Positions 13,101-28,100 of a stretch of DNA of 64,000 nucleotides are shown in pieces. Source of the DNA: Numida meleagris. Its lineage: Eukaryota > Chordata > Aves > Galliformes > Numididae. The stretch's first letter is position 1; each line of letters opens with the position of its first letter. The position numbers were made by a program, and so were the translations under genes. The stretch lies in the NCBI RefSeq assembly GCF_002078875.1, contig NC_034410.1:101792556-101856555 (forward strand), read 5' to 3'. The notes beneath the pieces are model-generated. The model did no database searches and was not told the origin of the DNA. It saw only the letters and a list, made by a program, of their open reading frames with translations.

Positions 13101-16100
13101 ATATGTACAAGGGGAACCCAACCAATATTGTTAACATTGTTTTGTAGCTTGTCAGTGCTCTCCTCATGGTTCCCGGCACAGCACGTGTGAGCCAACAACA
13201 GGGCAGTGTGAGTGTCAAACAGACATTACAGGGAGACAGTGTGACAGATGCCTTTCTGCAGCCCACAGTTTCCCCTACTGTGAAGGTAACGCTTGAGATG
13301 GAAAATCTTCCAATCGGTTCATATCGTCCCCCATTTTTACTGTGGGGGTTCTCTGGTACATTCTACTTTGTGGAATTTGGTAGAAACTCACTGAAGTGTG
13401 GGGAGGGAGAGCCACACAGGGAGTCACAGGGAGTGCATATTAGATTAGTTCATTCATCATTTTTTATGTTATTCTAAGAAAACAGGGTGACTGGATTAAA
13501 GAGCCCTTTGAAAGTTGCAAATGTTACATTGTACTTTTCCATTCCTTTATTTCACAGCTGTTTTCAAAAGATCTTTTAATCTTTGTTTTTTTTTTAAATT
13601 TCATAAAGGAATCAACGGTGAATGTAACCCTTCAGGAAGCGCTGATTCTCATTCTGTAAGTATTCTATTACTGCAGATAGCAATATTTGTTAACAGATCA
13701 TGTATGGTCTGAGTCTTTGCTGAACACATTCATTTCATTGCCTAAGTGCCTGAAGACTCATCTTTGACTGTGAAAGAATTACACAGGTTTATTTGCAGAG
13801 CGAGAGCGGAAATGACCTTTGTGTTTTGCCCTTTGGTCATATCAATGCAATTCCCTGCTGAGGGTGGTGGTGGGTTTTTTTATATATTTTAAATGTGGAA
13901 TATGCATGCTGTTTATGTGTACTTGGTATTCTAGAATAATAATATATACTTGCAGATACGCATATGTGCCTGTGCATGTCTGATTCTGGGTTGATTTAGA
14001 GCATTTTAGCACAAAATAATTCCCGACAAAATTATTCTTTCTTAGTAACTGCTGATATTCTGCTATTATCAGTCTTTATACTGTGATGGTTATTGTTAGT
14101 ACCATACAATCAGAAATCACAGTCAGAATCTGAAACTGTTATAACCCATGTAAATGGATTGCGATGAAGACTGGCAGATAGAAGAGTTAGGCTGATGTAT
14201 GCGTGCATTTTCCACATTTTCTTTAAGTTAACCATATGTAAGCCAGTTACTCTCTGGAAACAATGTTAATATATCTGAGCAAATAACACTGCTGAAAGAC
14301 ATCCATTACTACTTTACTGAAAAGGATAGAAAAAAGAAGCTAAGAAAAGCAGAGTTTGGTGGTATTTGCCTCTGCTTGTCCATAAGAACAGATGTGTATA
14401 GGAGTAAAAAGTGTTATTGTTATCTCAGAAAAATATGCTTTAGCTTTTAATAATTTTTTTTTCAATAATTAATAAACGGAGAATATGAGAAAGTATGATG
14501 AAGAGAAATAAAAAATGTGCCTAAATCAATTTTACAGAAAGAAAAACGGACATCATATCTACTTCTACATAGTTTGGCATTACCATAATTTGAAAAAAAT
14601 ACTGATAATATTAACATTTTTAATCTGATGGTTCACTTCACTACTGTCTTTTCTACTCTGCCTTCCAAAGAAAAAGAGAGCAATAAGGGAGGAAAAAACC
14701 CATGAAAATTAACTATTATTTTTAAGGAAAACTGTATTTTAGACTTTTTTGCAAAACAGTTAATGCTTTAGAGAAGTTCTGACAAGTCTATAAAAGAATT
14801 GGAAAGTGCATTTGTTGGGAGATTTAGGGTAATTAGGTATGGAAAAATAAGCAATGTGGAACAGTCCTGTGCTAATGGCATGAGAAAGAAAAATCCAAGA
14901 AGTCTGAATCAGCCTCAGTTTCCATGCTTCTGTGAAAGTCAGTAAGCTGCCTGAGTTACTGTTAATATTCGATTTTTCTTAGTATGAAAGAGCTATGTGT
15001 TTTTGTGAAACAGATGAGTTTATATTAACTCATTTCTGTTGTTAGGGTTATTGTCAATGTCTTCAGCACGTTGAAGGTCCTACATGTAGTAAATGCAAAC
15101 CGTTGTACTGGAACTTGGCCGAAGAGAACCCTGAGGGATGTACAGGTATGGCTTCAAGACTTATTTCTTTGGGTAATGAAATGTTTTATATTCTTTTGAA
15201 AATCATCTTTACTAGCTGTGGCCTTCTTTGGTACACAGTGACTTTCACAACTTGTTAAGAGCATATTTTTCTACGTTATTTAATTTAGACACCTAATTAC
15301 CTGTGATAGCAAAGGATATTACCTATGATAGCAAGTGTTCTCCGACTTGCAATGATTTGTGCTTCATATGGCCTTATGGCAGTTTTTCAGCATTTCTGTA
15401 TTTAACACTTGAGACCAGAATCTGGGTTATTGTTTTGAGAAAGAAGGTTCTTATTCATTTATTTTTATCTCCTAGCTTGTGCATACATCTTTGATTCTCG
15501 ATACTTAACAGTCCAAGCATCTCAGAGTTTGATTTCCACACTTCTCATGTCATTAGTCTTCTTTGATTTCAGTCACAAAGTCAATTCTGGATTTCTCCAA
15601 ACCTATAGGTCAGCATAGCTCATTCCCACAACATTTACTTCATTTATATTTCATATGAGAAATTGTGCTGATCCCAGAGTAGCATTGCAAAATAAGAACT
15701 GCCAGTCAGAGTGGAAGACACAGTTTTGCTTCAATTATCTTAATGTTTTTAAGAAAGAAAGCAGTTCCAAATCCAAACTCAAGACTGTTTTTATTAAACA
15801 CCATTAGAATTCCTTAAAATACGTCAGTTAATTGCACATACACGCAAGTCCTCATTCTTTCTCCTATGCTTTTTCTTCTCACCTTGTGCCAGTATCCATT
15901 TACTGTTCTGAACCTTCCAGAGTAAAATCCTCCTTGTTGCACTACGACTCGAAATTGCGGATTAAGGGTAGTGGTGGTGGTTGTTTTCCTGCTATGTACC
16001 TTGGAAAGATGAAGTGCAGATTTTCTTTTTCTCTTTCATCTGGCAGCATGCCAGTGCGATGTGAGTGGAACGCTAAGTGGAGTTGGAGAATGTCAGCAGG

Positions 16101-19100
16101 TAAAGTGAAATTCTAAGAAAGACATGAATTCAATGATTTCTGTAAAGATAAAATATTATAACATGGTAAGGTAAGGTATATAATGTGGTAAGTTAGAATT
16201 GCTTTTACACATAAAGTGACTAGTGACATCATAGTTCTAAAATTTTTAATAATCATAAATGTAGCGATTTTCTCATCTGTTCATTAAATGTGATGAATAA
16301 CAAAAATTATGTCTGGATAATACTTTTTTGTTGAGATTAGAGCAATTTTTATTCTTCACAATTACAGGGAATTCAAAGTTTTGAAAGAATGAATTTCTGG
16401 AACAGGTGCTGAAACATTTTTGATAAAACTATTTTATTCATAGGAAACTGGACATTGCTCTTGCAAACCTAATGTGTGTGGAGATTTCTGTGACACCTGT
16501 GAAGCTGGTTATTATGCTCTTGAAAACAAAAATTATTTTGGCTGCAAAGGTAAAGAACATTTCTAGTAGCACATTTGCATTTAACGCAGAAGTGTTTAGC
16601 ATTTCATAGGTCATTTTTAAAAATAATTATTTATTTATTGAGTCACTTGTGCACTGTATTTTGCGCTATTGCTTTTAGCATAAGTGCAAGTCTCACTTTG
16701 AGCTGAATGCATTTTGCATGTGAAAATTTTCCGTCTTTGTCCTCCAAAAGGAGAAGGAACAAGGCAGATGTTATCACTATAGTTCCCAGAAATTTTGTGA
16801 CTCTCAAACTTGAGAAAATTTGATTCACTTTGACTTCATCACCTTTTGCCTCTCCATCCCCAGTACCTTGTTTACCACTGCCTGTTTGAGGGTTTGCTCT
16901 CACTGTCCATTGTGTGATTGCATGATGAGCTGCTGAAGGTTGCCCAGCACAGAATCAGTGCAAGCCTGGGCAGTCCTATACTCTGTGCCTGGCATTAATT
17001 CCTGTATATGTTCTTGAGCCTCATTGATGAAGCTCATCTCATTAATCCATTTTGAAGTCTAGTACCTCCCACTATGAGAGGATTTCAATTAAGTCAGGAG
17101 TTAAAATGCAGTGAAAAGTATAGTGTGATACGTAACACCCTACAAAATACTTCACCCTAGCAAAATATGTAAGTATCATAGCTAAAAAGATTCCAGGATA
17201 AGGTAATTTGAAGGTCATTCCTTCTCTTACTCCTTCTATCTGGACACAGGGCAAGGGATGTTTGATTTTCCTGTAAGCATTATTTGTAAGAGTGGTAGCT
17301 CTCTTCTGTTTAGCGCTTTTCTGAAGTCTGCTGTTGGATTAAGAACTTAGCCTGATTTTTTTTGTTCATTTTTTTCTGATACGTTTGTGTATTGCTTTAG
17401 ACTGAGGCTCAATATGTTTTGAAGTACAGCATAGCACTGATATAAAGGAAGTAGTCATTCTCCTGAAGGATCCTCACTCTGCCATGTGTCTTTAGGGCTG
17501 TAAGGCTACATCAGCAGATCTCTTCCTTCCTTGCCCCACCTGGTAGATTTGGATTTGTTAAATGTATTGAGAACACTTTCACTATCTTCAGTGGGCTTTA
17601 CACCTGTCCAAGGACAATGCAAGGGATTTATTTTTAAAGCACTGATGTACTTTTAGCAACCATTTTACATGTGCAAAGTAAAAAACAAAACAAAACAAGG
17701 ACAGATCTATCAAAGAAACCTTCCAAGCCTAATGTTCAAACTAAAGATCTAATGAAAGGGATCTGGCTTCAGAAAGGTGAGGAGTACTTTTATTCTCCTT
17801 GATTTCAGTGAGATTACAGATGCTCAACATTCTGTAAATATGCTCAGGAACACTCAATCTTTTAAGTCAATTTTGAAATGTCTAGCCTGGACGTACTTGT
17901 TCTTTAGCATGATGTACTATGCCTCATTACTAGAGGTGTCTCTTACTTCATGCCAGGAGTCCCATCTCCTGTATCAAGTCCTTCAGTGTTTTTTAGTATT
18001 GGTTAAAAATGTGCATGTGCATGTATGGTTTTGTTATGTTGTGGTACTAGACTGAAAAATGAACTTTTTTATTTTCAAGTTTGATATTCTTTTAAATAAT
18101 TAATCACCTTGATATTAACATAGAAATTCTTGCTTGGTAGCAAAACATTTGAATGGCTGTTCTACAGAACCGTGGTTCAGCATTTAGTAAATGTGGCTTT
18201 TTATTTGTGATTTAAAAATAAAATAATGGTCTAATGTTACAAGAAGGAAAAAAGGAAACAACAGTAAACATGAGAAGCCAGAAATAATTGCAGTTTATGC
18301 GTGGGTGTTAAAGTATTTCATTTGAGGGGAGTCTACAGGGCTCCAGAAGGAGGAAATGAGTTGATAATAGTGCTTAATTAGAGGAAGTGAGGTGTGTTTT
18401 CTGGTAAGTTTTATCATTTTTTCTGATAAGATATTTGACTTCTTTTCTTTACCTGGCAGGCTGTCAGTGCGATGTTGGAGGATCCAGCAGCTCTGCATGT
18501 GCTGAACCCTCGGGTGCCTGCCAGTGCAGAGAGCATGTTGTGGGGATGGCCTGTCAGGAGTGAGTCTGACTGTAGCAAACAGCTTATACTTCAAAATAGT
18601 TCATTTGAAACTGCACATCAGTTTCTTCCTAGCTTTTTACATGAGATTCTAGATTTGTTGATAAATAAGCTGGTAAATTGTGGTATGCTACTCATTTTGT
18701 CTGACAGTTTTCTTCTTTTGCTTTAGTAAGATTTTTTAACTTGGTTTTCTTAAATGACCAGTACATCTTTTGCAGTCACCTTGCATATATATCAATGTAT
18801 CTGTGTCTATCAACATTTACGTTAAAAAGGTATAGCTGTAAAAGCTTCTGGCAAGGGTATTCTCATTCAATTTTATTAACTGCTATCAGGATTCCTCAGT
18901 GATCAGTAGATCATTTCCCTTCAGTTTTTTTTTTTTATTCTCTTAGATGTAGACCACACAGTGAGTGGTATTTCTTCCAAATTATCCTGGTGGATGCATG
19001 GAAGTTTCTTGCCAAAACATGTTGGATGTAGGGGTGATACTCAACTGACAAGCTACTTGGAAATGCTATAAATTCATCAGGCTCTGTTAGCTTACATAGT

Positions 19101-22100
19101 GGTGAAATGAAAAGTCATTTCAGAATGAATTTGTTTTAGCTACTGAGTGATGTGGTTTAGGTGCATTGCTTAATGTGCCTTTACTTCCAAATTGATATTA
19201 AAGGTTCAGTTGGTGGTTCTATTTGTATTTACAATGGCAGGAATACCTAAACTGACAATGTGAGCAAACATGAAGATTCAGAGGAAAGGAATAGTCCTTG
19301 AACGCTTGATTATTTTTTTTTTTTTCCTCCCTTCTCCTTGGAAGGCCTGAGAAAAACTATTTTTTCCCTGATCTGCACCACATGAAGTTTGAGATCGAAG
19401 ATGGTACTACAGTCAAGGGAAAGGAAATTCGGTTTGGCTATGATCCTGAGGAATTTCCTAGCTTCAGTTGGAGAGGATATGCGCGGATGTCCTCTATACA
19501 AGTAAGGTGGTATTTCACTCTAAGCTTTTGGGCGAGAACATAGACGTGTGATCTGCATTCCCTGATTGTACTGCTTTATGTGTGCAAGGTCATCAGCAAA
19601 ACGGATGGAAGGACAGGATCTCACTAATCTGAACACTTTGGCACTGTATCACTCTTTCAATTACTAACTGTTGATGTTATTTCAAGTTGATCATTGCTAG
19701 TGCAAATGTGTTCTTTAGCAGTGTTATTTGAGACTTGATTTTTTTTTTTTTTAATTGTGAGATGCATTTTGATGTAGGTTTAAACTAAAGAACTAGTAGA
19801 TTTAAAGTATATATTATTAAAATGCAGGGATTCTTATCATTGTGAGGACAGCAGAAACAGCAGAAGATTGACATTTGGCTAAATCACTTGGATTAGAGAG
19901 ATCCATAGTAGTCTGTACCCATGAGATTTTGATCACAGAGCCAATGCCGAAGTCTTCACGCTTGTGACTCTTGTTGGCAAGGAAGAGAAAGTTGCCAACT
20001 TTATGAGGAATGATGCCTTTACGTTACAGCAAACAGGAAAATGTGTGAGTCAGTAAAAAAAGATGAGAGCAGCAGCGTATTGGCAACATGTAGTCTCGTG
20101 ACAGTCTAGAAATAACAACAGAAGGAATAAGTACATTGCAAGAAGAAAGTCAGCAAAATTTAGTTGTAAGAGGACCCGTTTGTGGACTGAATTGCTAAGC
20201 AAGTGAACCAGGACTCGAAAACAGTAGATTTGAGCAATAGATGGGAATTTCTCATTGTAGTCTCAAAGTAGTACTCTGCTATTTGAAGTACTCTGCTGAT
20301 TAGATTGTTTAGTCCTCATTATAATTGTGTTCAGCCTCTGTAAGCTGTCTAAAGACAGATGGGCCACTCCAGAAAGACATAAGTACATAACCATTGTGCA
20401 AGCCTACTCGTTTTCTTCCTGTTTGTCTTCTCTTTTCATTCTTTCCTCTTCTTTTATTCCAGAACCTCCTTTGTGTCTAGAGTTGTTTTTTTTTGTTTTT
20501 TTTTTTTATTCTTCAGAATTATTCCACTTTCACAAATGAAGGCAACTCCTCAGCAACTGTGATTTGTTAACTTCTACTTTCTAACTCAGAGGTTTTTTGC
20601 ATTTCATGTCCACCTGGCATTTTGCAAAGAAGTAGTGAACAGTTTCTAATCTTGCTGGATATATACATTACTTTGCTCACCTGAATAAAGCTTTTCAAGT
20701 CATGTAAGCAATTGCTGTATCTAGGCACTCCACAGTTAGATCTTCGCATGAATAGTTTCATGTTCATTTCAAGTGACTTTCAGAATTTTGACGTAGCTTT
20801 TCTGCATCTCACAGGAATCTGAAATATTCCTGACATTTATTTTCTGAAAGACAAATAGTGTCATGATATCCTCCACACAAAAGTCTAATGTAACAACTTT
20901 TCGTGAAGCTATTTCAATACAATTAAAAAAAAAAAAAGTGAAGTAAATAGCCTGTGGATGGTGCCCAATGTTCCTATGCTGCACCCATGCTCCTAACATG
21001 GGTATTTCATTACGGATTGAGAAGCTGACAGCTGGGTTAAGATTTTAAAGCACTGGCAAGGGCTACCTAGGTTTGTGACAGAGCTCGAAGAATAATTTTT
21101 CCACCTTTCCTGCTTTTGCTTGAAGCCAAGAACTAACATGTCTTCCTCCCTCATTACTCATGTATGTCATTTTTCTTTCTTCACCCATGTCATCTAGATT
21201 TCACAAAAGCTTAGGAACCCTTTTGTTAAACTTTCTGAGGCATGTTTATTTCTTTCACCTTTTCTTTTTTATTTCCATCTATTTTCAAGTGTTCCCTCAG
21301 TGCCTGTCTTATCCTTTCAGCAGTCAATCTTTTCTGTTTAAAACAACAGTTGTAAAACCTTCCCTCACATCTCTGTTTTCTGTCCTGTCTGCAGTCACTG
21401 ATATGTTGTCCATCTAATCTATGTAGATCTCTCATCCCTATCATCTGTTTTATGTCCATCTTTGTTTCTGCTTTGCATTTCTGTTTAAGAAGAGGAGATA
21501 CGTGTGATGATCAGGATTGAATAATACAGAGCTGGCACTGTAACTTTTACTTTAAGCTTTTAGCAGTAAGAGAACATTGGTGCTCCCTTCTGAAAGGTAT
21601 AGAATTTGGAAAACCTCTGTGCTTTTGGAGATGCAGAAGCAACCACAGTTGTGGGGAGGCTAACGTACCAGAAGCATCTTGAAATGGGATGGTGAATGGA
21701 TTATAATGGTGGGAATTGGATTGTGATGGGGGCTTTATGATTTAGGAAGGGGAAAAGGAAGCCAAACACTTGAGGATGCACCAAGCCTAATTTTTTTCCA
21801 AATCTTCCAACATTTGAGCAAGTCTCTGCTGATTCTGTTGTTCTGCAAGCTAAATAATTGAGCTGTGTGAATTCCATCTCCTGTGGGCTCAATGCCAGAC
21901 CAGGGCTGATGAGAACCATGTGGTCCCAGAGATGTCAGTTCAGCCTCATAGCAAAACAGTCACGGTATCACATCTCTAAGATGCTGAGGGATGTGGCAGA
22001 GGAGTAGAAGAAATTGCAGTGCCAGTCTGAGATGTCTGCGTGCTGTGGAGCATAGTGTGATCTCAAAGTAAGGTCAATGGTTCTGGCCTGTTCCCTTAAT

Positions 22101-25100
22101 ACTGCATGTTTCCTTTAATGCAGAGGCAGGGAGAATACCAGTAAAATACTGCCCGTGTTTCAAGGTGTAATCTTAACATGCATGCTAGCTAAGTCATTCT
22201 GTATCTTTCTGGGTAAGCTATTATTCAACAAGAGTTTTTACTGGAGGTTTTGCTCCATATTCTTTTGTAAGCTACTTGAGCCTTCCTTTTCTGTTATAGT
22301 GTTTGTCTTTGCCAAATGGTTTTTCTTTCTCTGGGTGCTAGTAACAAATAATATACTTTCCTTTCCTCCTTTTTCTCTTTCTTTTTATTTTTCCCAGCCA
22401 GAGGTGGTTGTGACTGTCACTGTGACTTCCCCTAAGCTCTTCCGCCTAGTCCTCCGCTATGTCAACCTGGGTTCAAAAAGCTCTAAAGGAAAGATTTCAA
22501 TTGCTGAGGGAAAACATTTTGGCACTAATTATACTTGTAAGTGAATTAATTTTCTCACTAGGCTTACCTGTCTTCATCTGTCGTACACAGCACTCTCATT
22601 CCAGTATGTACTTGTCTGCATGTGCATTTTCTTGTAGGCAATTAGTATGGAGCTTGCATGGCTTCTAACTGTTCTTCTGTTTAGCACTTTACGGCTGTTT
22701 TTGTTTATTAACTTCCATTTTTCAGAATGAAGTGAGGATAACTTTGAATGTGGAAAAATCAAACCTCTACTTATTTCGCATTATCCTGAGATATATTAAC
22801 CCTGGAAGTGAATCATTATCTGGCCGCATATCTGCTTGTCAAACTCGGCCTGAAACAGGTAGGTACGACTCAACAGCACGACAGCAGATCAGATGAATGA
22901 TAGATCAGAGAAGCTATTTCAAGATACAACTAATTCAAATTTGTATTGTCACTTAAAATGCATTGCTTTTAACAGTGTAATTGCTTCCGTGCTTTTCCTA
23001 ATCTATTTTGCTGTAACTGATGTGGCTATGTTTGCATGAAACTTCTGCTTGCAGTAATAATCAACTTTTGTTTTTTAAATGTTTGCCACATCTGGTATTT
23101 TCAGTTCTGTCCTTGAAAGCTCTGCACTGTGTGTTTTACAAAGCTTTCAAATAAAGGATAACAGTAATTATCTTGGTTTAGTTGCCTTTAATATTTCAGT
23201 TTGAAAGTGACTTCTCCCTTCCTTCCATGAATAATATTTATTTTGTGATGAACCCTATCAACCAAGTTAGTTCCGATTACAGACCTCAACAACATGTGAT
23301 GACAACATGTGCTCTGGTAAAAGATAAGTACTCCATATCCTTTGAGTGGTAGAGACATTCCAAGTCTACATTCAGGATTATCTTTTATTATGCCTAGCAT
23401 TATCACCCTGCTGAGAATCAATGGAATTTAGTCAAAGTTCCTCTCAGTAATTTGGAGAAGACAGAACTGAAGACTTGACAGGTACCACTCACCAGAATAG
23501 GAGCAGTTCATAGTCAAGCCTAGCTTACATTGCCTGGTGTACAGGGAACCTGCTTGAAATAAAGCTTTTGTCTGTGTCTTGGAGCTTCGAAGAAGAAACC
23601 TTTGCTATCCATAACATTTTAGGTGCTTTTGAGAACCTCTGGTATCTAAAATACATGGCTGAAAGTTGTATGAGAACAGGCCTTGTGTATGTCAGTGAAG
23701 AGACAGACTGAATGGAAAATAATGGAAGAGAGAAAGAAAGACAACATTTCAGAATACTGCAGTACTCGCTATTGTAAGGGGAAAAGTCTGCTTTTCTGAA
23801 CCAATTTGCCCAAGACTAATAAGAATGAAGATGACAATAATTACATAATTCTGTAATTTACTGTGTGCAGTTACTAATACGTATTGATAGAGGAGCACTG
23901 ACAAGCTCCTACTGGACCAAGTTTAATATATGAAATCATAAGTCTAGAGCAATAAGCAGGTAGAGACATCATATGATCTTATTTTTTACTTTTTATTTAT
24001 TTATTTATTTATTTTTGCTGGCAGGTGCTGCTCAGAGCAAAGAGTTTGTCTTCCCACCCAGCAAGGAGCCAGCTTTTGTCACAGTCCCAGGAAAAAACTC
24101 CACAGAGTCTTTCTCGCTGGTTTCAGGCACCTGGACTGTCAGTATAATGGCAGAAGAAGTCCTCTTGGTAAGAAAGCAGTTGAGGAAAACAAGCGCTTGA
24201 AGACTGTCATGATTGTATTATTATGGAATTATTTGCCAGAAAAAACTCTGGAAGCAATTGAAATCCGCATTAGTGAAAAGAGTACGGTGGCAGAATATGA
24301 TTATAATATGGTTACCTTCAGCCTTATTCCTTTTTTGCTGCTGTTTTGTTTTTTGTCCTCTGACTTTCACCTGCTCTAATTTTTCATGTACTTACAAACT
24401 TTCAGTCTGCCCAAAATACGTACCTTCAAAGGATGAAGCAATATTAATATATGCAATTGGTTGAGCATAAAAACTCATGTAAGTTTTAAATTCTTACATA
24501 CCAGATGTCATATTTAAAGCTTTGCTATTGATGATCAAGTTGTTAGTTTTCTAACAAAGATTCCTCAGAAAAAATAATAAAGTCTGGGCTCTATAACCAG
24601 CTGGTGACTTTCTAAATGTTTTTATCCTCCCGTCTTTACTCTTCCTCATACAGAAAGGTTTTCTGTGACAGCAGTTCTGGGAAATAGCTATAAAAAAAAA
24701 AAAAAAAACCCTCAAATTTTTTGAGGTGATTGCTTGTGATCCTACATCTTTAAGGTTTTTCATAAAAATGCCATACAGAGATTTGTATGTATATTATATA
24801 GGGTTAACAAGCACCCAATATCTTTAGTCATCAGCCCTGAGGCTCTGTTAAATTCATGCAGTACCATGTAAAATGTTACTAAAGAGCTTGCACACATTTG
24901 TTACTGAAACTGACTTTGGTCTTGATGTGTCCTGCAAGGTACAGATGTGGTGGAGAAGCTCCTTTATGAACACCATCTTGTACAACATGTGATGGAGTAG
25001 TGTCTGCAGAGTTTCCTTGCTCACAGAGCAGCGCCTTTCTCACATATCTGTGAAGATGTAAAAAGAGTTAACAATAGACACGTAACAACAAAAGCACATG

Positions 25101-28100
25101 TGTCTTGCAGATAGATACCCTCCATAAAATTTGTGTAGTTGGTTTTGTGCATTGCTACATTGTGAAAGTCTGGAGATGTACCTTCTGTATTTTTCTACAT
25201 GGTCTTTCATTTGTTGTATTCTTTGATTTTAGGATTACATGGTGCTGTTACCTAGAGATTATTATGAAGCATCCATCTTGCAGATCCAAGTTACTGAGCC
25301 TTGCATCTATTCAGGACGTGTTTTGACAGAGAAGTCAGTATATATGCTACAAAATAAACCATTGCATTGGGTTATGTTGTCATTATACTGATGCAACTGA
25401 AAGTAATAATAATTCTGTGTTTTGTTTTTTTTTTGTTTGTTTGTTTTGTGTAAGCTGCTTGCTCTACCAGCATTTGCCACTGGACGAATTTTCCTGTGTC
25501 CTCGCTTCAGAGGCAGCGTATTTCAGGCATGGTGGAGAGCACAGAATACCTGTCCAACAACCAACTCCTGACCTACCAGTGATGTCACGTATCAGCGGAA
25601 GAGAGGTTAGATTCCTGCATGCTAATTGCAGTCCCATCTGCACTATTAAGTGTAAACCTAGTGGACTAAAACAGTTGTAGATTCATGGCTCAGGATTTGC
25701 AGATCTTTATCTCACCCCTAAAACGGACTCTGTGCTAAGTTCTACATTTTATCTAGTTCTATGTAAGAAGATTAATATAGGCAGATCTATAACTAGATGA
25801 CTCTATGACCAGAGTGGATGTTTCACTCTGACAAAACTGTCTTATTAAGTAAAAATCTCTGTGTTTAAGGCATACTGTCTTGTTCAGCATACTGCTTAAT
25901 TGTAGCAGAAATGGCAAAAGGATTTGTCAGAAGTAATGGTATACGTACATCACTCTTAATCTTCTTTTTCTAAAATAGCTATACTTGTGTAAAATATTTA
26001 CTTCAATTAAAAAGCAGGCAGAAGAAATTATGCCACTGCTGTAGGTCCATTGAAAGAGAAACATGTTTTATGAAACTGAAAATTATACTTAGAAACATGT
26101 TTGGTTAAAAAAAAAAAAAAAGGCTGTTTTATTGTGTGTGATGATTACATGTAGAGTGATGATGTCCTCTATTACTGTGGCAGTTGCTTTTAAAAATACC
26201 AGTTGCAACAAGGATACTTGCATGCCACAGGCCCTGGTGCTTCATCACTGATGCATGTGTGAAACTTTACTGGTAATTTCAGTGAAGTCAGGATGGCTGT
26301 TGACAGAATTATTTGCTTGCTTAAGTGTTCATAGCCTAAGGACATCGAGAAAAACATCTTAAATTTGGAAAGAATTGAATAGCCCAATGCAATAAAAAAC
26401 TGTAACTACAGCACTTTCCACTCGACTACTTCAAAGTATTTTCTGTAAAATATTACTTTAACCAACTTGCACAGGCGGACTAAAAGGAAAAATAGTTTTT
26501 TCTGAAAGCGGTAATGGCTAGGTGGAGAGGATGCTTTCAGTCTTCGTAGGGAGTCAGTATACAGCAACTCAGAAGTAGGAATTATATTTGTGTAATTGTT
26601 TATTTAGCAGAGAATTAGAGTCCATTTTTATTCGTTTTTAAAGATAGGTTAGAGATGAGGATGATGATTTATTAGCATCGCTAGTGTGTCCTCACTGGTA
26701 AGTTCTACTGTTGATAATGGAAATAATAAACCTCATTTCCTTAGCTTGCGGGTCTGCTATCTGTTATCTTCCCAGAACTGTTAAGCGGTAGCTGTTTCCT
26801 GAATTTGGTTGACTCTTCTTAGTAGACAAAGTGATTGATAGTTTATAAGCACTGCCTCCATTCTGCTGGATTGTCCTTTGCTGAGACAGTACAAGGTTGG
26901 CTCAGTACTAATGCTGACTGGTTAGCTTGCAGGACAGGAAAGGGCAGCTTCCTGGAAGAAAGAGAATGAAAAAATCTCAAGACTTATTTTCAATGTTGCT
27001 TGGCCTAGGTCGATTTACAGATGACCATAAATGTTCCTCATGTTGGTCGCTATGTTCTTGTTTTTGAATACGCCAATGAAGATGACCAGTTATACACTGC
27101 TGAGGTAACAGTAAATAGCCCTGGACCTGTCATAGAAGGCAGAGTGAGAATATACAGTTGCAAATACAGGTGAGAACTTCTAAGGCAAATACTAAATGGT
27201 AAAGCAACCATTCAGTATATAATTATACCTTTTATATTTTGGAATCCATTGTACTATATATGTTGTTCAAATATTAGATTGAAAAGTAAATACACGATTG
27301 TCTGGGTATTGTATATGTTTGTAAGTCTGTGCAGTCAGCACATTAAATATTGCTGCTGCTTTAGTGAACTTTTTATATACAAAGGGATTTTTTATATACA
27401 CTTAAATCCTTATAAATTATGAATCTTGGAGTCCAGTAGCAGAGCAGTTTTTCAGTTGGATTGAGGAGTATCTCAGTGGAGCAGCTTTGTTGGCAACAGA
27501 TGTCTGCAGTGTTTATACTTGTTTAGTTAAAAGCATGTCTGAGGGCTTGGGCTATAAAGAAAAGTAGCAGCCAGTTTTACAGGGGTGTTCCCACTGCTGT
27601 AATAAGATTTGTTGAAGTAGACGTATAAATGTTTCTCTGAATTTCTGAGTGTAGCCATCCTTCAGCTGTTGGGCTGTAGGCAAGGCTTATATGCTTATTT
27701 GTCCTTGTTGACTGCTGAGACTACTGGAGATGTTTCAGATTTTGTCTGTTCTGGGTGAGATTGTCTTTAACTTGAGCAATTCAGAGCATGACTCAAATGT
27801 GATCCTGCACATGTTTGTGCCCCTGGGAGCGTGAGGGGACTGCTGCCATGCATCAATTTTTCTAGTGAGCCAAATGTTTGACAGACTGGAGGCTTAAGGA
27901 TATTTGGGATGAAACTGCCCAGTAGGAAAAAATTGTTTTCATCAGCATTTACGTGATACAGAGCAGAGCTATGTGAAGCAGTGACCTTGCAAGGTTATCA
28001 CTCGGCAAAGTTCTTATTTTAGCCTGTTATGTAATACTTTGAGCCCCAAAACACTTTTTATAAAGCTTCAGTTTTATTGCTTTTATATAAAACACTTCTT

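Noticed and set aside
22398..22858. Reading exons 16a and 16b as two consecutive constitutive exons
   Set aside because: The junction codon would be TAA, and the encoded segments are duplicates of one structural element.
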